Positions 25,052-32,911 of a DNA stretch of 64,000 nucleotides are shown here, one piece after another (position 1 is the first letter of the stretch; each line of letters begins with the position of its first letter). The stretch is from Chitinophaga pinensis. GTDB taxonomy: Bacteria; Bacteroidota; Bacteroidia; NS11-12g; UBA955. Below the pieces are notes generated by a model. The model did not search any database. It saw nothing but the letters and a program-made list of their open reading frames with translations, and was not told the origin of the DNA. The position numbers and the translations under genes were made by a program. The stretch is from the NCBI GenBank assembly GCA_945888525.1, contig CAMDAF010000011.1:1-64000 (forward strand), in the 5' to 3' direction.

Positions 25052-25450
25052 TTATTTTTCATTGGTGAGCCACAGATATATTTTCACTTCGTAGGGGTAG
25101 CCATAAGCTCCGTAGCCGTTTTCTGAGACTACTGGAACTTGACCATCTGTAAAACGTCCTTCCACTGTACTTCCGGCAGCATCCAGTTGCTCCTCAAAAA
25201 AGAAAAACTTCTTATTGGGAGCAACCTGGTTGCCACTGGTTAACAGTTTCACTTCATGCACATCCTCGAATACCTCCTGATTGTTCACTTTGAGCCCCAA
25301 CAAGCAACCAGGTACGAAGCGTTCTTCAGGCACAGAAACATAAATGCCTCTGATGCGTGCGTATTGCTTATCGGTTTGTGCATTGAATCGAATTGCCTCA
25401 CCCGGTTGAGTGACACGAACTCGAATCTGTTGAAACTTGTGGTTTTTCAT
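25052..25450 (-). CDS. Beta-rich protein A, candidate jelly-roll capsid subunit
   Basis: 132 residues, almost all short strands and loops, with no helix or membrane segment. Shared blocks with the next gene are I-R-x-x-V-x-x-P-G-x-x-I-R-F near the start, a R-x-x-G-x-x-x-x-V block near 33-41, and P-Y-x-V-x-x-Y-L-x-x-T at the end. The size fits a single beta-barrel. Adjacent to a 234-residue protein that is also strand-rich. No match to a named family can be made by eye. Confidence 0.6.
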   Translation of the reverse strand: MKNHKFQQIRVRVTQPGEAIRFNAQTDKQYARIRGIYVSVPEERFVPGCLLGLKVNNQEVFEDVHEVKLLTSGNQVAPNKKFFFFEEQLDAAGSTVEGRFTDGQVPVVSENGYGAYGYPYEVKIYLWLTNEK

Positions 25451-25471
25451 GGTGAATTTCTCTTAATAGGA

Positions 25472-26176
25472 TTACGCTTTGATTACAGCAGTACCACGAA
25501 GGATTGCCTTCAGGTATGAATGGTCAGGAGCATTTGCGGCCCACTCGATATTGAACTCGATGGATTGTTGGTCACGAATGATTTTTGGATTGTCCAATAC
25601 CCACAAGCCTTTGAATGTATCCTTACCAGTGGTTTGGAATACTTCGCAAGAAGTGTTTGGGATCAATACGGTTCCGTTGGCTTTGAACTCGAATTCACCG
25701 TCACGAACATAGTCCGGAACAACATCGTAGTTCACTGTGCCTGGAGAGTCATTGCTGTCTCCAACACCACCTAACAATTGGATACCGTACAAAAGGAAGT
25801 AGTTTCCTTTTTCTAATTTGCCACTTGAAATGTTGCTAGTGCCAACAACTTTGTTGTCGTCATCTTTGAACATTTTAATGACTTTGGATCCAGTGATTGT
25901 TTTAACCACATAGTAAGCGGTATCAACAGCCTGCAAACTTTGGTTTGCTAATCCTTGTTGAATTTCTTTTGGAAGCATAGCAATACGCTTCTCAAACTCT
26001 GCACGAGAACGAGAGCCAGTGGCATTCGTTGCTACACGTGTTTGAGTTTGCATTTTGCGGAACAACTTCTTTTTTTCGTTGGGGCCGCTGAGGTCAAGTG
26101 CTTGCAAGAAATCGTCTTCTGACATTGCACCTAGCAAGTTGTACTCGCTGTTTTCGATTTGTCCGAGAGTTAACAT
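25472..26176 (-). CDS. Candidate major particle protein, 234 residues
   Basis: The N-terminal third (1-95) is helical and polar, with a basic patch (KKKLFRKMQTQTRVA). The rest is strand-rich with hydrophobic/aromatic alternation (YVVKTITGSKVIKMF, NYFLLYGIQLLGGV, QSIEFNIEWAANAPDH, LKAILRGTAV). An N-terminal arm followed by a beta barrel is typical of capsid proteins. It has no catalytic motif. It stands in the middle of the particle-like genes, with longer intergenic gaps (21 and 31 bases) on both sides that leave room for a strong own ribosome site. Major-capsid status is a guess. Confidence 0.55.
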   Translation of the reverse strand: MLTLGQIENSEYNLLGAMSEDDFLQALDLSGPNEKKKLFRKMQTQTRVATNATGSRSRAEFEKRIAMLPKEIQQGLANQSLQAVDTAYYVVKTITGSKVIKMFKDDDNKVVGTSNISSGKLEKGNYFLLYGIQLLGGVGDSNDSPGTVNYDVVPDYVRDGEFEFKANGTVLIPNTSCEVFQTTGKDTFKGLWVLDNPKIIRDQQSIEFNIEWAANAPDHSYLKAILRGTAVIKA

Positions 26177-26207
26177 GATACTGATGATTTATTTGATTTG
26201 TGAATTA

Positions 26208-26732
26208 TTAAATGATTTCGATGTAGGCTAAATCTTCCTCAGCAACGCCTTCTACCATGCGAGATGGTGTAGCGATATCTTCGGGATTAAAAGCTGTTGG
26301 TGATGAGAGAGCAGGCAAGTCAGGATTGTAGCGTTCTACTGATAAATTCATTGGCTCACGGTACACAGTTGGTTCACCCAAGCCGTCTACACCGTTGAAG
26401 CTGAAATCAGCCAGACCTGCTAACAAGTCCTTTTTCAAAAACACTTTCACACCGGAAAGAAGTCCTGATGCACCAACACCTGTTGCAAGCATTTTCATGT
26501 TCGGGTCTTTTAGCATCAAGTTTCCGGCAGTACCAACGCCCAAAAGGACAATAGGTCGTGCCAGTGCTTTCGCATTGAATCCAGTTGCAGTTGCATCTAC
26601 ATTCAACACCTTATCAATCATTTTTCCGCCCACCGAGCCGATAACAACACCGCCAGTGAGCATAGCCAAGGTTTTGATTTCGTCCATCACAGCTTGGCTA
26701 CTGATTTTGGTTTTTTTTGTTCTTGTTGCCAT
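26208..26732 (-). CDS. Glycine-rich membrane protein, 174 residues
   Basis: Three hydrophobic, glycine-rich segments: LAMLTGGVVIGSVGGKMI (about 22-39), PIVLLGVGTAGNLML (about 61-75) and MLATGVGASGLLSG (about 81-94). The rest is a polar, proline-rich C-terminus ending DLAYIEII. It starts with a basic stretch (MATRTKKTKIS). Glycine-zipper membrane proteins are frequent in internal-membrane phages. No family is recognised. Confidence 0.6.
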   Translation of the reverse strand: MATRTKKTKISSQAVMDEIKTLAMLTGGVVIGSVGGKMIDKVLNVDATATGFNAKALARPIVLLGVGTAGNLMLKDPNMKMLATGVGASGLLSGVKVFLKKDLLAGLADFSFNGVDGLGEPTVYREPMNLSVERYNPDLPALSSPTAFNPEDIATPSRMVEGVAEEDLAYIEII

Positions 26733-26750
26733 GGTTTGCGTATTTATTGA

Positions 26751-28610
26751 TTATAAAAGTTTCATTACTTTAGGAGGCATACTTTTGTTGGTATGCGTTG
26801 ATTTTGCAGTGCTCTTGCGTTTTGCAGGAGCAGTCTTTGATTTGGTTGTTGTGGTTTTTCTTCGTGTCTTGTAACCGGATAATCCACTAGCTTTTTTCTT
26901 TGGCTTCACCATTTGATAAATACCAAAGGCAAGTAAACCGCCACCGATAACAGCAGGAACCGGATTCGCTTTGATAAAGCTCATGATTCCACCACTACCG
27001 CTTGATGAAGATGCAGGAGCATCTGTTGTAGTTGGTGCAGTAGCACTCGCATCAGCCGTTGTACTTGCTGTTCGAAGCGCAACAGCAGAGGATGCTGATG
27101 GGTCAGCTTCACTTGCTTGAATTTCAGCAGCAGCGGCAGCAGCTCCAGGATCGGCTGTAACTTGACTGGTAAGAGTATTCATATCCACGTTTTCGTTCTT
27201 GCCGATTAGTCCTGATTCTTTCAAGATTTTAATCGTTGCAATAATTACAGGAGTTGCAGCAGCGATAACGGTTGCAGAAGCAGGGTCACCCAAGTAGCCC
27301 AACATTTGGTCTTCAACTATTCCGCTCAGATTTCCGGCACGACCTTTCAAAATGGCATTTTTGAGTGCATCACGACTACCTTGAAGCTTGTCAGCGAATA
27401 GTTTTTCTACTTTGCTTAATGCGTTTTTACTCTTTTGCCATGTGGCAGCATTGACACCTTTGGCAGCAGCTTGTTGTTGCGTACCATAAGCCCATTTTAA
27501 CTTAGATGCCATTTTACCCAAGTTGAGCTTCATAGCAAGTAAGAATCCTCCACGAGCTGCAATACTTAATGGATTGTACTTTACAACCGCCTTTACAGCA
27601 ACTTTGGCTGCATCACCAACTTTCTGTCCAACCGTTTTTACCGTGTTCTTTACATTGGTAAAAAAGCCTTTGATGTTGATACCGCTTAGTGCTAACTCAT
27701 CCGGGTCGTAATCAATACCATTCATGGCAGTTACACCATTGCGCAAATTGAGTTGAGATTCATTCTTTGAAAGAATGTCTAATGCTTCGTCACGCTTGTC
27801 GGTGTACCAATACTGAATCGCGTAGTCCAACATTTTAAGCAGTGCCTGTGGATCATCCACGGTCGATACCATGTTTGGATTTTGTGCCACTGCATTGCGA
27901 GTTGCTACGATATTTTGATAGAGTTTATCCAAGTCTGATTGATTGGTGACTGCACCTAAACCAATACCGGAAAGTGATGTTGCCATTACTGCATCATAGT
28001 GGTCATTGCCTGACACACCACTGAGCACGGCTACGTTTATGCCTTTTAAGTTCATGTTATAATCCATTTTATCGGTGTATTTTTTCTCATAGTTGAATTC
28101 AGAAACCACTCCGTCAATCACACAGTAGTTCGTTCCGTCCATTGGGACAATCACGTACACGTGTTGCCATGAATCTTGGCTGTACTTGGTGATTCTGAAC
28201 TTGTGAGGAATTTGCAGATTGGTTAAGATGCTTGAAGCGAAAATGCTCATGCAGTCACAGTCAACCCCAGTGGCTCTTTCAGCCCAACTTCTTGCAGGTC
28301 TGCGAAGCTGCTCTAGACCTCGTTTATCCAACTTGTATTGGATATAGGAGTACATGAATTCCCAAATGGCTTTGCAAGTATCAATGGTGGAAGACCGCCT
28401 GAGTAATGGAGCGATTCGCTTGGTGTCGTCAAGGTATTTCCAAACGACTTTCTCCATTAACTCAACCGTATCGGTTACCTCACCATCATTAATGATGACA
28501 CGGTCACGCTCATCAGGTGGTGGGAAATACGGATTATAGCGGCTTCCATCTTTGATGCTGCGATAACCACTGGTTACAGTTTTGCTTGGTATGTGAGATA
28601 GTGCCTGCAT
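26751..28610 (-). CDS. Transglutaminase-fold protein with a C-terminal membrane helix
   Basis: 619 residues. A transglutaminase-like cysteine-protease domain occupies about 70-175: Cys118 or Cys120 in GVDCDCMSIF, His150 in SWQHVYVIV and Asp166 in CVIDGVV form the triad. Residues 180-430 are helical, 450-540 alanine/threonine-rich, then a membrane helix AVIGGGLLAFGIYQMV (about 554-569) and a very basic tail. Transglutaminase-fold proteins occur as structural proteins in several Bacteroidota phages. It may process or crosslink particle proteins. Its start abuts the upstream stop. Confidence 0.75.
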   Translation of the reverse strand: MQALSHIPSKTVTSGYRSIKDGSRYNPYFPPPDERDRVIINDGEVTDTVELMEKVVWKYLDDTKRIAPLLRRSSTIDTCKAIWEFMYSYIQYKLDKRGLEQLRRPARSWAERATGVDCDCMSIFASSILTNLQIPHKFRITKYSQDSWQHVYVIVPMDGTNYCVIDGVVSEFNYEKKYTDKMDYNMNLKGINVAVLSGVSGNDHYDAVMATSLSGIGLGAVTNQSDLDKLYQNIVATRNAVAQNPNMVSTVDDPQALLKMLDYAIQYWYTDKRDEALDILSKNESQLNLRNGVTAMNGIDYDPDELALSGINIKGFFTNVKNTVKTVGQKVGDAAKVAVKAVVKYNPLSIAARGGFLLAMKLNLGKMASKLKWAYGTQQQAAAKGVNAATWQKSKNALSKVEKLFADKLQGSRDALKNAILKGRAGNLSGIVEDQMLGYLGDPASATVIAAATPVIIATIKILKESGLIGKNENVDMNTLTSQVTADPGAAAAAAEIQASEADPSASSAVALRTASTTADASATAPTTTDAPASSSSGSGGIMSFIKANPVPAVIGGGLLAFGIYQMVKPKKKASGLSGYKTRRKTTTTKSKTAPAKRKSTAKSTHTNKSMPPKVMKLL

Positions 28611-29110
28611 TAAATCAATTTTTCAGAGGGCGACTGATAAAACAGTCCGTTTACATAGGTGGTGAAATACATTTCCATAGGCACACCCAACTGAGCAACC
28701 AGGTTCTTTTTATTACCCGATTTCCAGGCAGTTATTACAGCAGGTATTTTTGTGACGATATTCTTGATAAGTCCGGCAAGAATTGACCAGGACAATTCAA
28801 GCTCAATCGTATCAATCTTGGTTACGGCAAGTGGCTGAATGACGATTTCTTTATTCTCGGCATCAGATTGCGTTAAGAACTTGTTTTTAGATGTTAGTGT
28901 TACCACTGGTTTTGTGATGCGGATGCTATCACGAGAAGGATTATTGACTTCAACTTCTGTTCTGAAGGTCAAACCACCTAAGTTGATTGAGTGAATGCGA
29001 GGGTTGACCATCTTCATGGTAGAAACGTCAGATACATTCTGCATTTTTAGCAGTCTGACCATACCATAAACAAGGCCTGCACCTATCGCTATACCCAATA
29101 CTTTATTCAT
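28610..29110 (-). CDS. LEA14-like beta protein with an N-terminal membrane helix
   Basis: 166 residues. A membrane helix (about 4-20, VLGIAIGAGLVYGMVRLL) is followed by a beta-sandwich region with INLGGLTFRTEVEVNNPS and KPVVTLTSK, the N-P-S pattern seen in LEA14/WHy domains. The C-terminus has a second mildly hydrophobic part (SILAGLIKNIV). It overlaps the first gene of the operon by eight bases. Probably a membrane-anchored particle or envelope protein. Confidence 0.6.
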   Translation of the reverse strand: MNKVLGIAIGAGLVYGMVRLLKMQNVSDVSTMKMVNPRIHSINLGGLTFRTEVEVNNPSRDSIRITKPVVTLTSKNKFLTQSDAENKEIVIQPLAVTKIDTIELELSWSILAGLIKNIVTKIPAVITAWKSGNKKNLVAQLGVPMEMYFTTYVNGLFYQSPSEKLI

Positions 29111-29351
29111 CGTCTCCGAAGTTTTCTTTGAAATACTTATTGAGTTTTGCGGAAATGTTGTCGAGAGCTTTTTTTACCACATAACCGGCAGCAGCGGATG
29201 CAGCAGCATATAAAACAACAGTAGTGAGACCAGGAAGGGTAATCGCCATTAAAAGAGGCTTTGCTGTTACAGCTTTTCCTACGCCTCCAACGACACCTGA
29301 AACGGTGGTAAATATCGAAGTGTGTGAGTGATGTGGCATGAAGTCTTGCAT
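29103..29351 (-). CDS. First gene of the 20-kb operon, small membrane protein
   Basis: 82 residues from the ATG at 29351 (MQDFMPHHSH); another ATG at 29339 and a TTG at 29363 are possible. A hydrophobic, glycine/alanine-rich stretch (LLMAITLPGLTTVVLYAAASAAAGYVV in part, about 37-62) ends in a charged amphipathic helix. Typical of small virion membrane proteins. It opens the operon downstream of the inverted repeat at 29421-29455, with TCTCTTTG at 29372-29379 as a one-mismatch -7 box. Confidence 0.6.
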   Translation of the reverse strand: MQDFMPHHSHTSIFTTVSGVVGGVGKAVTAKPLLMAITLPGLTTVVLYAAASAAAGYVVKKALDNISAKLNKYFKENFGDDE

Positions 29352-29420
29352 TTCAAAACACAAGATTCAGACAAAGAGATGATGTGGAGTTGCTAATTGA
29401 TTTTGTAGGTTGAACTAAGT

Positions 29421-29455
29421 ATCCATTTGTTACCATTCGTAAGTAACACATGGAT
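29421..29455. promoter_or_regulatory. 13-bp inverted repeat upstream of the 20-kb operon
   Basis: The arms ATCCATTTGTTAC (29421-29433) and GTAACACATGGAT (29443-29455) pair at 12 of 13 positions across a 9-base spacer that holds CGTAA. It sits about 70-100 bases before the first start codon, in the divergent region between the particle operon and the copper cassette. Likely a dimeric regulator site controlling the operon. Confidence 0.55.
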
Positions 29456-29570
29456 TTAAAAGTCAATAAATACAAATTCTTTGAGCCATTTTGTAAAATA
29501 ATCACACAACTATTTTTTTTTTGCCAAATTTTTTACTTAACTTTCCTGCGAGTTTCTTTAATTTCAAACT

Positions 29571-29957
29571 TTGAAAAGGTATATTGCAATTCTGCTATCG
29601 ATTTTTTATCTATCTCTGTCAATAGGATTGACAGTTAATAGACATTATTGTGGCGGTAAATTAGCATCAATTGAACTCGGTTTAACACATAAAAACTCAT
29701 GTCCATGTGGTGATAAACCCATGAAAAAAGATTGTTGTAAAGACATTTACAAAATTTACAAATTAATCTCACACTTTGACAACTCGATTCATATTGATTA
29801 TAATCATGAAACATTTTTTATAGGAGATATTACAACGCCTATTGTTGGGAAATTATGCTTCTATCAAAGCATCGACCTTGTTTCAAATTATTATCATCCT
29901 CCACCTTTAAGTAGAAAAATCCCAATATTTTTATTGGATAGATCCTTATTAATTTGA
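29571..29957 (+). CDS. HYC_CC_PP family protein
   Basis: 128 residues from a TTG start; an in-frame stop lies just upstream at 29559. A signal peptide or membrane helix (about 4-20) is followed by NRHYCGGKLASIELG, then CPCGDKPMKKDCC and a YYHPPPLS end, which give the family its name. These small envelope proteins accompany copper and other heavy-metal resistance genes in Bacteroidota; cysteine and histidine pairs suggest metal binding. It opens the copper cassette. The base composition is far more AT-rich than in the neighbouring particle operon, marking separate cargo. Confidence 0.75.
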   Translation: MKRYIAILLSIFYLSLSIGLTVNRHYCGGKLASIELGLTHKNSCPCGDKPMKKDCCKDIYKIYKLISHFDNSIHIDYNHETFFIGDITTPIVGKLCFYQSIDLVSNYYHPPPLSRKIPIFLLDRSLLI

Positions 29958-29980
29958 TTTTCTAAATTGAGTAATTACTT

Positions 29981-30007
29981 GACACTTTAACTAGTGTCGG
30001 GTTTTTT
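29981..30007 (+). terminator. Terminator-like hairpin after the HYC_CC_PP gene
   Basis: GACACT (29981-29986) pairs with AGTGTC (29993-29998) and is followed by GGGTTTTTT. The six-base stem is short but the T run is clear. It may be a terminator or an attenuator for the downstream copper genes. Confidence 0.55.
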
Positions 30008-30008
30008 C

Positions 30009-30029
30009 GTGCATTATTCTCTAATGCAC
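30009..30029. promoter_or_regulatory. Perfect 8-bp hairpin in the copper-cassette leader
   Basis: GTGCATTA and TAATGCAC flank the loop TTCTC. It follows the terminator-like hairpin by one base and precedes the lipoprotein gene by 27 bases. It could be an operator for a metal-responsive regulator or an mRNA structure. Confidence 0.4.
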
Positions 30030-30056
30030 TTTAACTTAATTTATTAAATCAAAAAA

Positions 30057-30290
30057 ATGAAATACATAAGGTATAGTGCATTAAATATCTTGTTAATCGC
30101 ATTTGTGATTCAGATAATTGCATGTTCAAACAAAAGTAACCATATTGCCTATCAGTGTCCCATGGAATGCCAAATAGACACGGTATTTAAATATGAAGGC
30201 AAATGCCCCATTTGCAAAATGGAATTAATAGGGATTGATACTATCCCTGAAAAAACTACAATCATTAACAATTTCAAACAAAAACAATAA
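30057..30290 (+). CDS. Heavy-metal-binding lipoprotein
   Basis: 77 residues. A lipoprotein signal peptide ends in VIQIIACSN, with the Cys as lipid attachment site. The mature part holds YQCPMECQIDT and GKCPICKMEL, the paired C-P-M/C-P-x-C motif of the heavy-metal-binding domain found in CusB-type proteins. It likely binds copper in the periplasm and hands it on. Second gene of the copper cassette, two bases before the next gene. Confidence 0.85.
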   Translation: MKYIRYSALNILLIAFVIQIIACSNKSNHIAYQCPMECQIDTVFKYEGKCPICKMELIGIDTIPEKTTIINNFKQKQ

Positions 30291-30292
30291 AA

Positions 30293-31174
30293 ATGAACAA
30301 AAATTTAATTTTTGCTTTTGCATTGATGTTCGTTGCGACGATTTCCAATGCTCAAACTGTACCTAACGGGACATTTCAAAACTGGACAAATTCAAGTGGT
30401 TATTGGACTCCAGACAACTGGGCTACAACAAATAGCTTAACTTCCTCAGCGAGTGTTTATACAGCTGTAAAAGGAGGTACTTCATCAGACTATTATATTA
30501 AACTTACATCTCAAAACATTCCTGGTATAGGTGTTGTTCCTGGGATTGCAGCAAGCGGAAATTTAAACACTACAACTATGAAGGCAACTTCAGGATTTCC
30601 CTTTGCTTTTAGGCCGACTAATTTTACTGGAAAATGGCAATATATGGGAAATTCATCCAACGACGTTGGTTCAATTCGAGTATATCTAACAAAATGGAAT
30701 AGTGCTATGGGAATGAGAGACACAGTTGGTTACCTAATAAAAAATTTAACTGGAATGGTAATGTCATGGGCCACTTTTAGCTTGCCAATTACTTATAACA
30801 ATTCCAATACACCTGATAGTTGCATTATAATTTTGAATGCAAGTGGAGCAAATCCTGAAGCTGGTAGTTATTTGTATGCAGATAATTTAGACTTTACCGG
30901 AATAACATCTGGAGTTAATGAAATTGAAAAATTAGGATCTATAAAAATTGTACCTAATCCAGCAGTAAATTCTATAAATATCGAATTAAGTGAATTGAAA
31001 CTTGATGCTAATAATATTTCAATATTGGATCTTAATGGTAAAGTTCTAATCACTCAGGATATAAAAAATCAGGCTAAACAAAATTTAGACATTTCAGTGA
31101 TACCAAGTGGAATATACTTTATTACGATTAATACTCAAAATGGAAATATTACTCAAAAATTCATTAAACAATGA
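30293..31174 (+). CDS. Secreted protein with a T9SS sorting domain
   Basis: 293 residues. A signal peptide (to about 20, ...SNAQ) is followed by a beta-rich domain (about 22-200) starting VPNGTFQNWTNSSGYWTPDNW, typical of a family of T9SS-exported proteins. The C-terminal 80 residues are a type A sorting domain: KIVPNPAVNSINIELSE, the ISILDLNGKVL motif and a basic end (KFIKQ). It is delivered to the cell surface by the host's type IX system. The function in copper resistance is unknown. It overlaps the oxidase start by four bases. Confidence 0.8.
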   Translation: MNKNLIFAFALMFVATISNAQTVPNGTFQNWTNSSGYWTPDNWATTNSLTSSASVYTAVKGGTSSDYYIKLTSQNIPGIGVVPGIAASGNLNTTTMKATSGFPFAFRPTNFTGKWQYMGNSSNDVGSIRVYLTKWNSAMGMRDTVGYLIKNLTGMVMSWATFSLPITYNNSNTPDSCIIILNASGANPEAGSYLYADNLDFTGITSGVNEIEKLGSIKIVPNPAVNSINIELSELKLDANNISILDLNGKVLITQDIKNQAKQNLDISVIPSGIYFITINTQNGNITQKFIKQ

Positions 31175-32889
31175 AACTTAAATTAATTTCATTACTCATG
31201 GTTTTCAGTTGTTTGAGCGTATCAATGATATACGCTCAAACAGCAATTCCTATTCCAGACACACTCTCTGGGAACAGCATTATATTGAATATGCACAAAG
31301 ACAGTGTCCAATTTTTCACAGGTAAAAAGACAAATTCTTTAGCATTCAATCAATATAAATACTTAGGTCCAACACTTATTTTAAATAACGGTCAGAATGT
31401 TAGTATAACCGTCAACAATCAAATTAATGATACAACCAATGTGCATTGGCATGGTCTACATGTTGCATCAAAGAATGATGGCGGCCCACATACTATGATA
31501 ATGAATGGATCTAGTTGGAATCCTCAATTTCAAATACTAGACAAGGCATCAACATTTTGGTATCATCCACACTTTCATGGTAAGACCGCTGAACAAGCGA
31601 TAAAAGGAGCCGCAGGTTTAATTATTGTAAGAGATTCTATAGAATCAACCCTTGCACTACCAAGAAGATATGGATTGGATGATTTTCCAGTCATTGTTCA
31701 ATCTGTTCAACTTGACAGCAATAATCAGTTAATGCCAAAAGGGATGGAGGATAGTACATTATTGGTTAACGGTATTAGAGCAAATTATGGGTACTCAGCT
31801 TATTTAAATGTGCCATCTCAAATAGTAAGACTGCGACTTTTAAATGCTTCTGGTGAAAGAACATTTAATTTTGGCTTCACGAATAATTATAGCTTTAAAA
31901 TTATTGGAAGTGATGGAGGATTATTAAATGCTCCAATCCAAACAACAAGAATTAGAATATCTCCAGGTGAGAGATATGAAATATTAATTGATTTATCAAG
32001 TTTAAACGGACAATCATTGTATTTAATGAGCTATGCATCTGAATTACCTATGGGAGTTCAAGGTGGGCCTACTATGCCAATGCCTCCAGGTTCTCCTCCT
32101 ATGAATAGTCCTCTAAACGGAGTGAATTTTAATATTTTAAAATTGAATGTGGGTTCTCAAACAAACAATCCAATCACAACAATTCCGACAAGTTTGGTTC
32201 AGTTACAGTCTATTCCAACATCACAAGCTGTAAGAACACGAACAATTGAAATGACAGCATTAAATCAAATGTCAATGGATGGCCCATTTTATTTTAATGG
32301 AAAATTATTCGACATGGATTCAATCAATTATATAATACCAATTGATGATACTGAAATATGGGAAATCAAGAATTCTACCATGGTAGCTCATCCTTTCCAC
32401 ATCCATGATGTACAATTTAATTTACTAGAAAGAGATGGCAATATGCCTCCAACATTTGAACGTGGGAGAAAAGATGTTGTATTAATAAAGTCAAATGAAA
32501 CAATCAAATTCATTACCAAATTTGAAACATTCACAGACACAGTTGTTCCTTATGTATACCACTGCCACATTTTAATGCACGAAGATGATGGTATGATGGG
32601 GCAATTTTTGGTCGTTCCCAAAAATTTCGCTGGCGTTAACAACAACCTAGAATTAACAAAGCCTCTTGTAATATATCCAAATCCTTCTAATGAATATTTC
32701 ATTTTAGACATGCCTCAAAATGAAGCATTTGATTTGCGAATTTTTGACATGAATGGCAAATTAGTTAAAGCATTGAATTCGGAAACTAACAAGAAAATAA
32801 TGATTTCGGACTTAAAAACAAGTAATTATGTGGTTTTTGTGAAAACTAACAAAGGTTTGTATTCTTCTAAGCTACTGATAGCACATTAA
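31171..32889 (+). CDS. Multicopper oxidase with a T9SS tail
   Basis: 572 residues. A signal peptide (to about 23, ...IYAQ), then three cupredoxin domains with all four copper motifs: HWHGLH (about 92), WYHPHFHG (about 130), HPFHIHDVQF (about 408) and YHCHILMHEDDGMMG (about 467). The C-terminal 80 residues carry a T9SS sorting domain (VIYPNPSNEYFILDM, FDMNGKLVKAL). It should oxidise Cu(I) to the less toxic Cu(II), or oxidise phenols, at the cell surface. One of three such oxidases in the cassette. Confidence 0.9.
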   Translation: MKLKLISLLMVFSCLSVSMIYAQTAIPIPDTLSGNSIILNMHKDSVQFFTGKKTNSLAFNQYKYLGPTLILNNGQNVSITVNNQINDTTNVHWHGLHVASKNDGGPHTMIMNGSSWNPQFQILDKASTFWYHPHFHGKTAEQAIKGAAGLIIVRDSIESTLALPRRYGLDDFPVIVQSVQLDSNNQLMPKGMEDSTLLVNGIRANYGYSAYLNVPSQIVRLRLLNASGERTFNFGFTNNYSFKIIGSDGGLLNAPIQTTRIRISPGERYEILIDLSSLNGQSLYLMSYASELPMGVQGGPTMPMPPGSPPMNSPLNGVNFNILKLNVGSQTNNPITTIPTSLVQLQSIPTSQAVRTRTIEMTALNQMSMDGPFYFNGKLFDMDSINYIIPIDDTEIWEIKNSTMVAHPFHIHDVQFNLLERDGNMPPTFERGRKDVVLIKSNETIKFITKFETFTDTVVPYVYHCHILMHEDDGMMGQFLVVPKNFAGVNNNLELTKPLVIYPNPSNEYFILDMPQNEAFDLRIFDMNGKLVKALNSETNKKIMISDLKTSNYVVFVKTNKGLYSSKLLIAH

Positions 32890-32911
32890 ATAAGCAACAA
32901 ATATTAGCCTT

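Noticed and set aside
26395-26874. Plus-strand open frame of 159 codons
   Set aside because: It is antisense to the glycine-rich membrane protein gene and crosses into the next gene.
9567-29351. Ordinary tailed prophage
   Set aside because: Fibres and lysis genes suggested it, but no terminase, portal, capsid of HK97 type, tail tube or tape-measure gene is recognisable.
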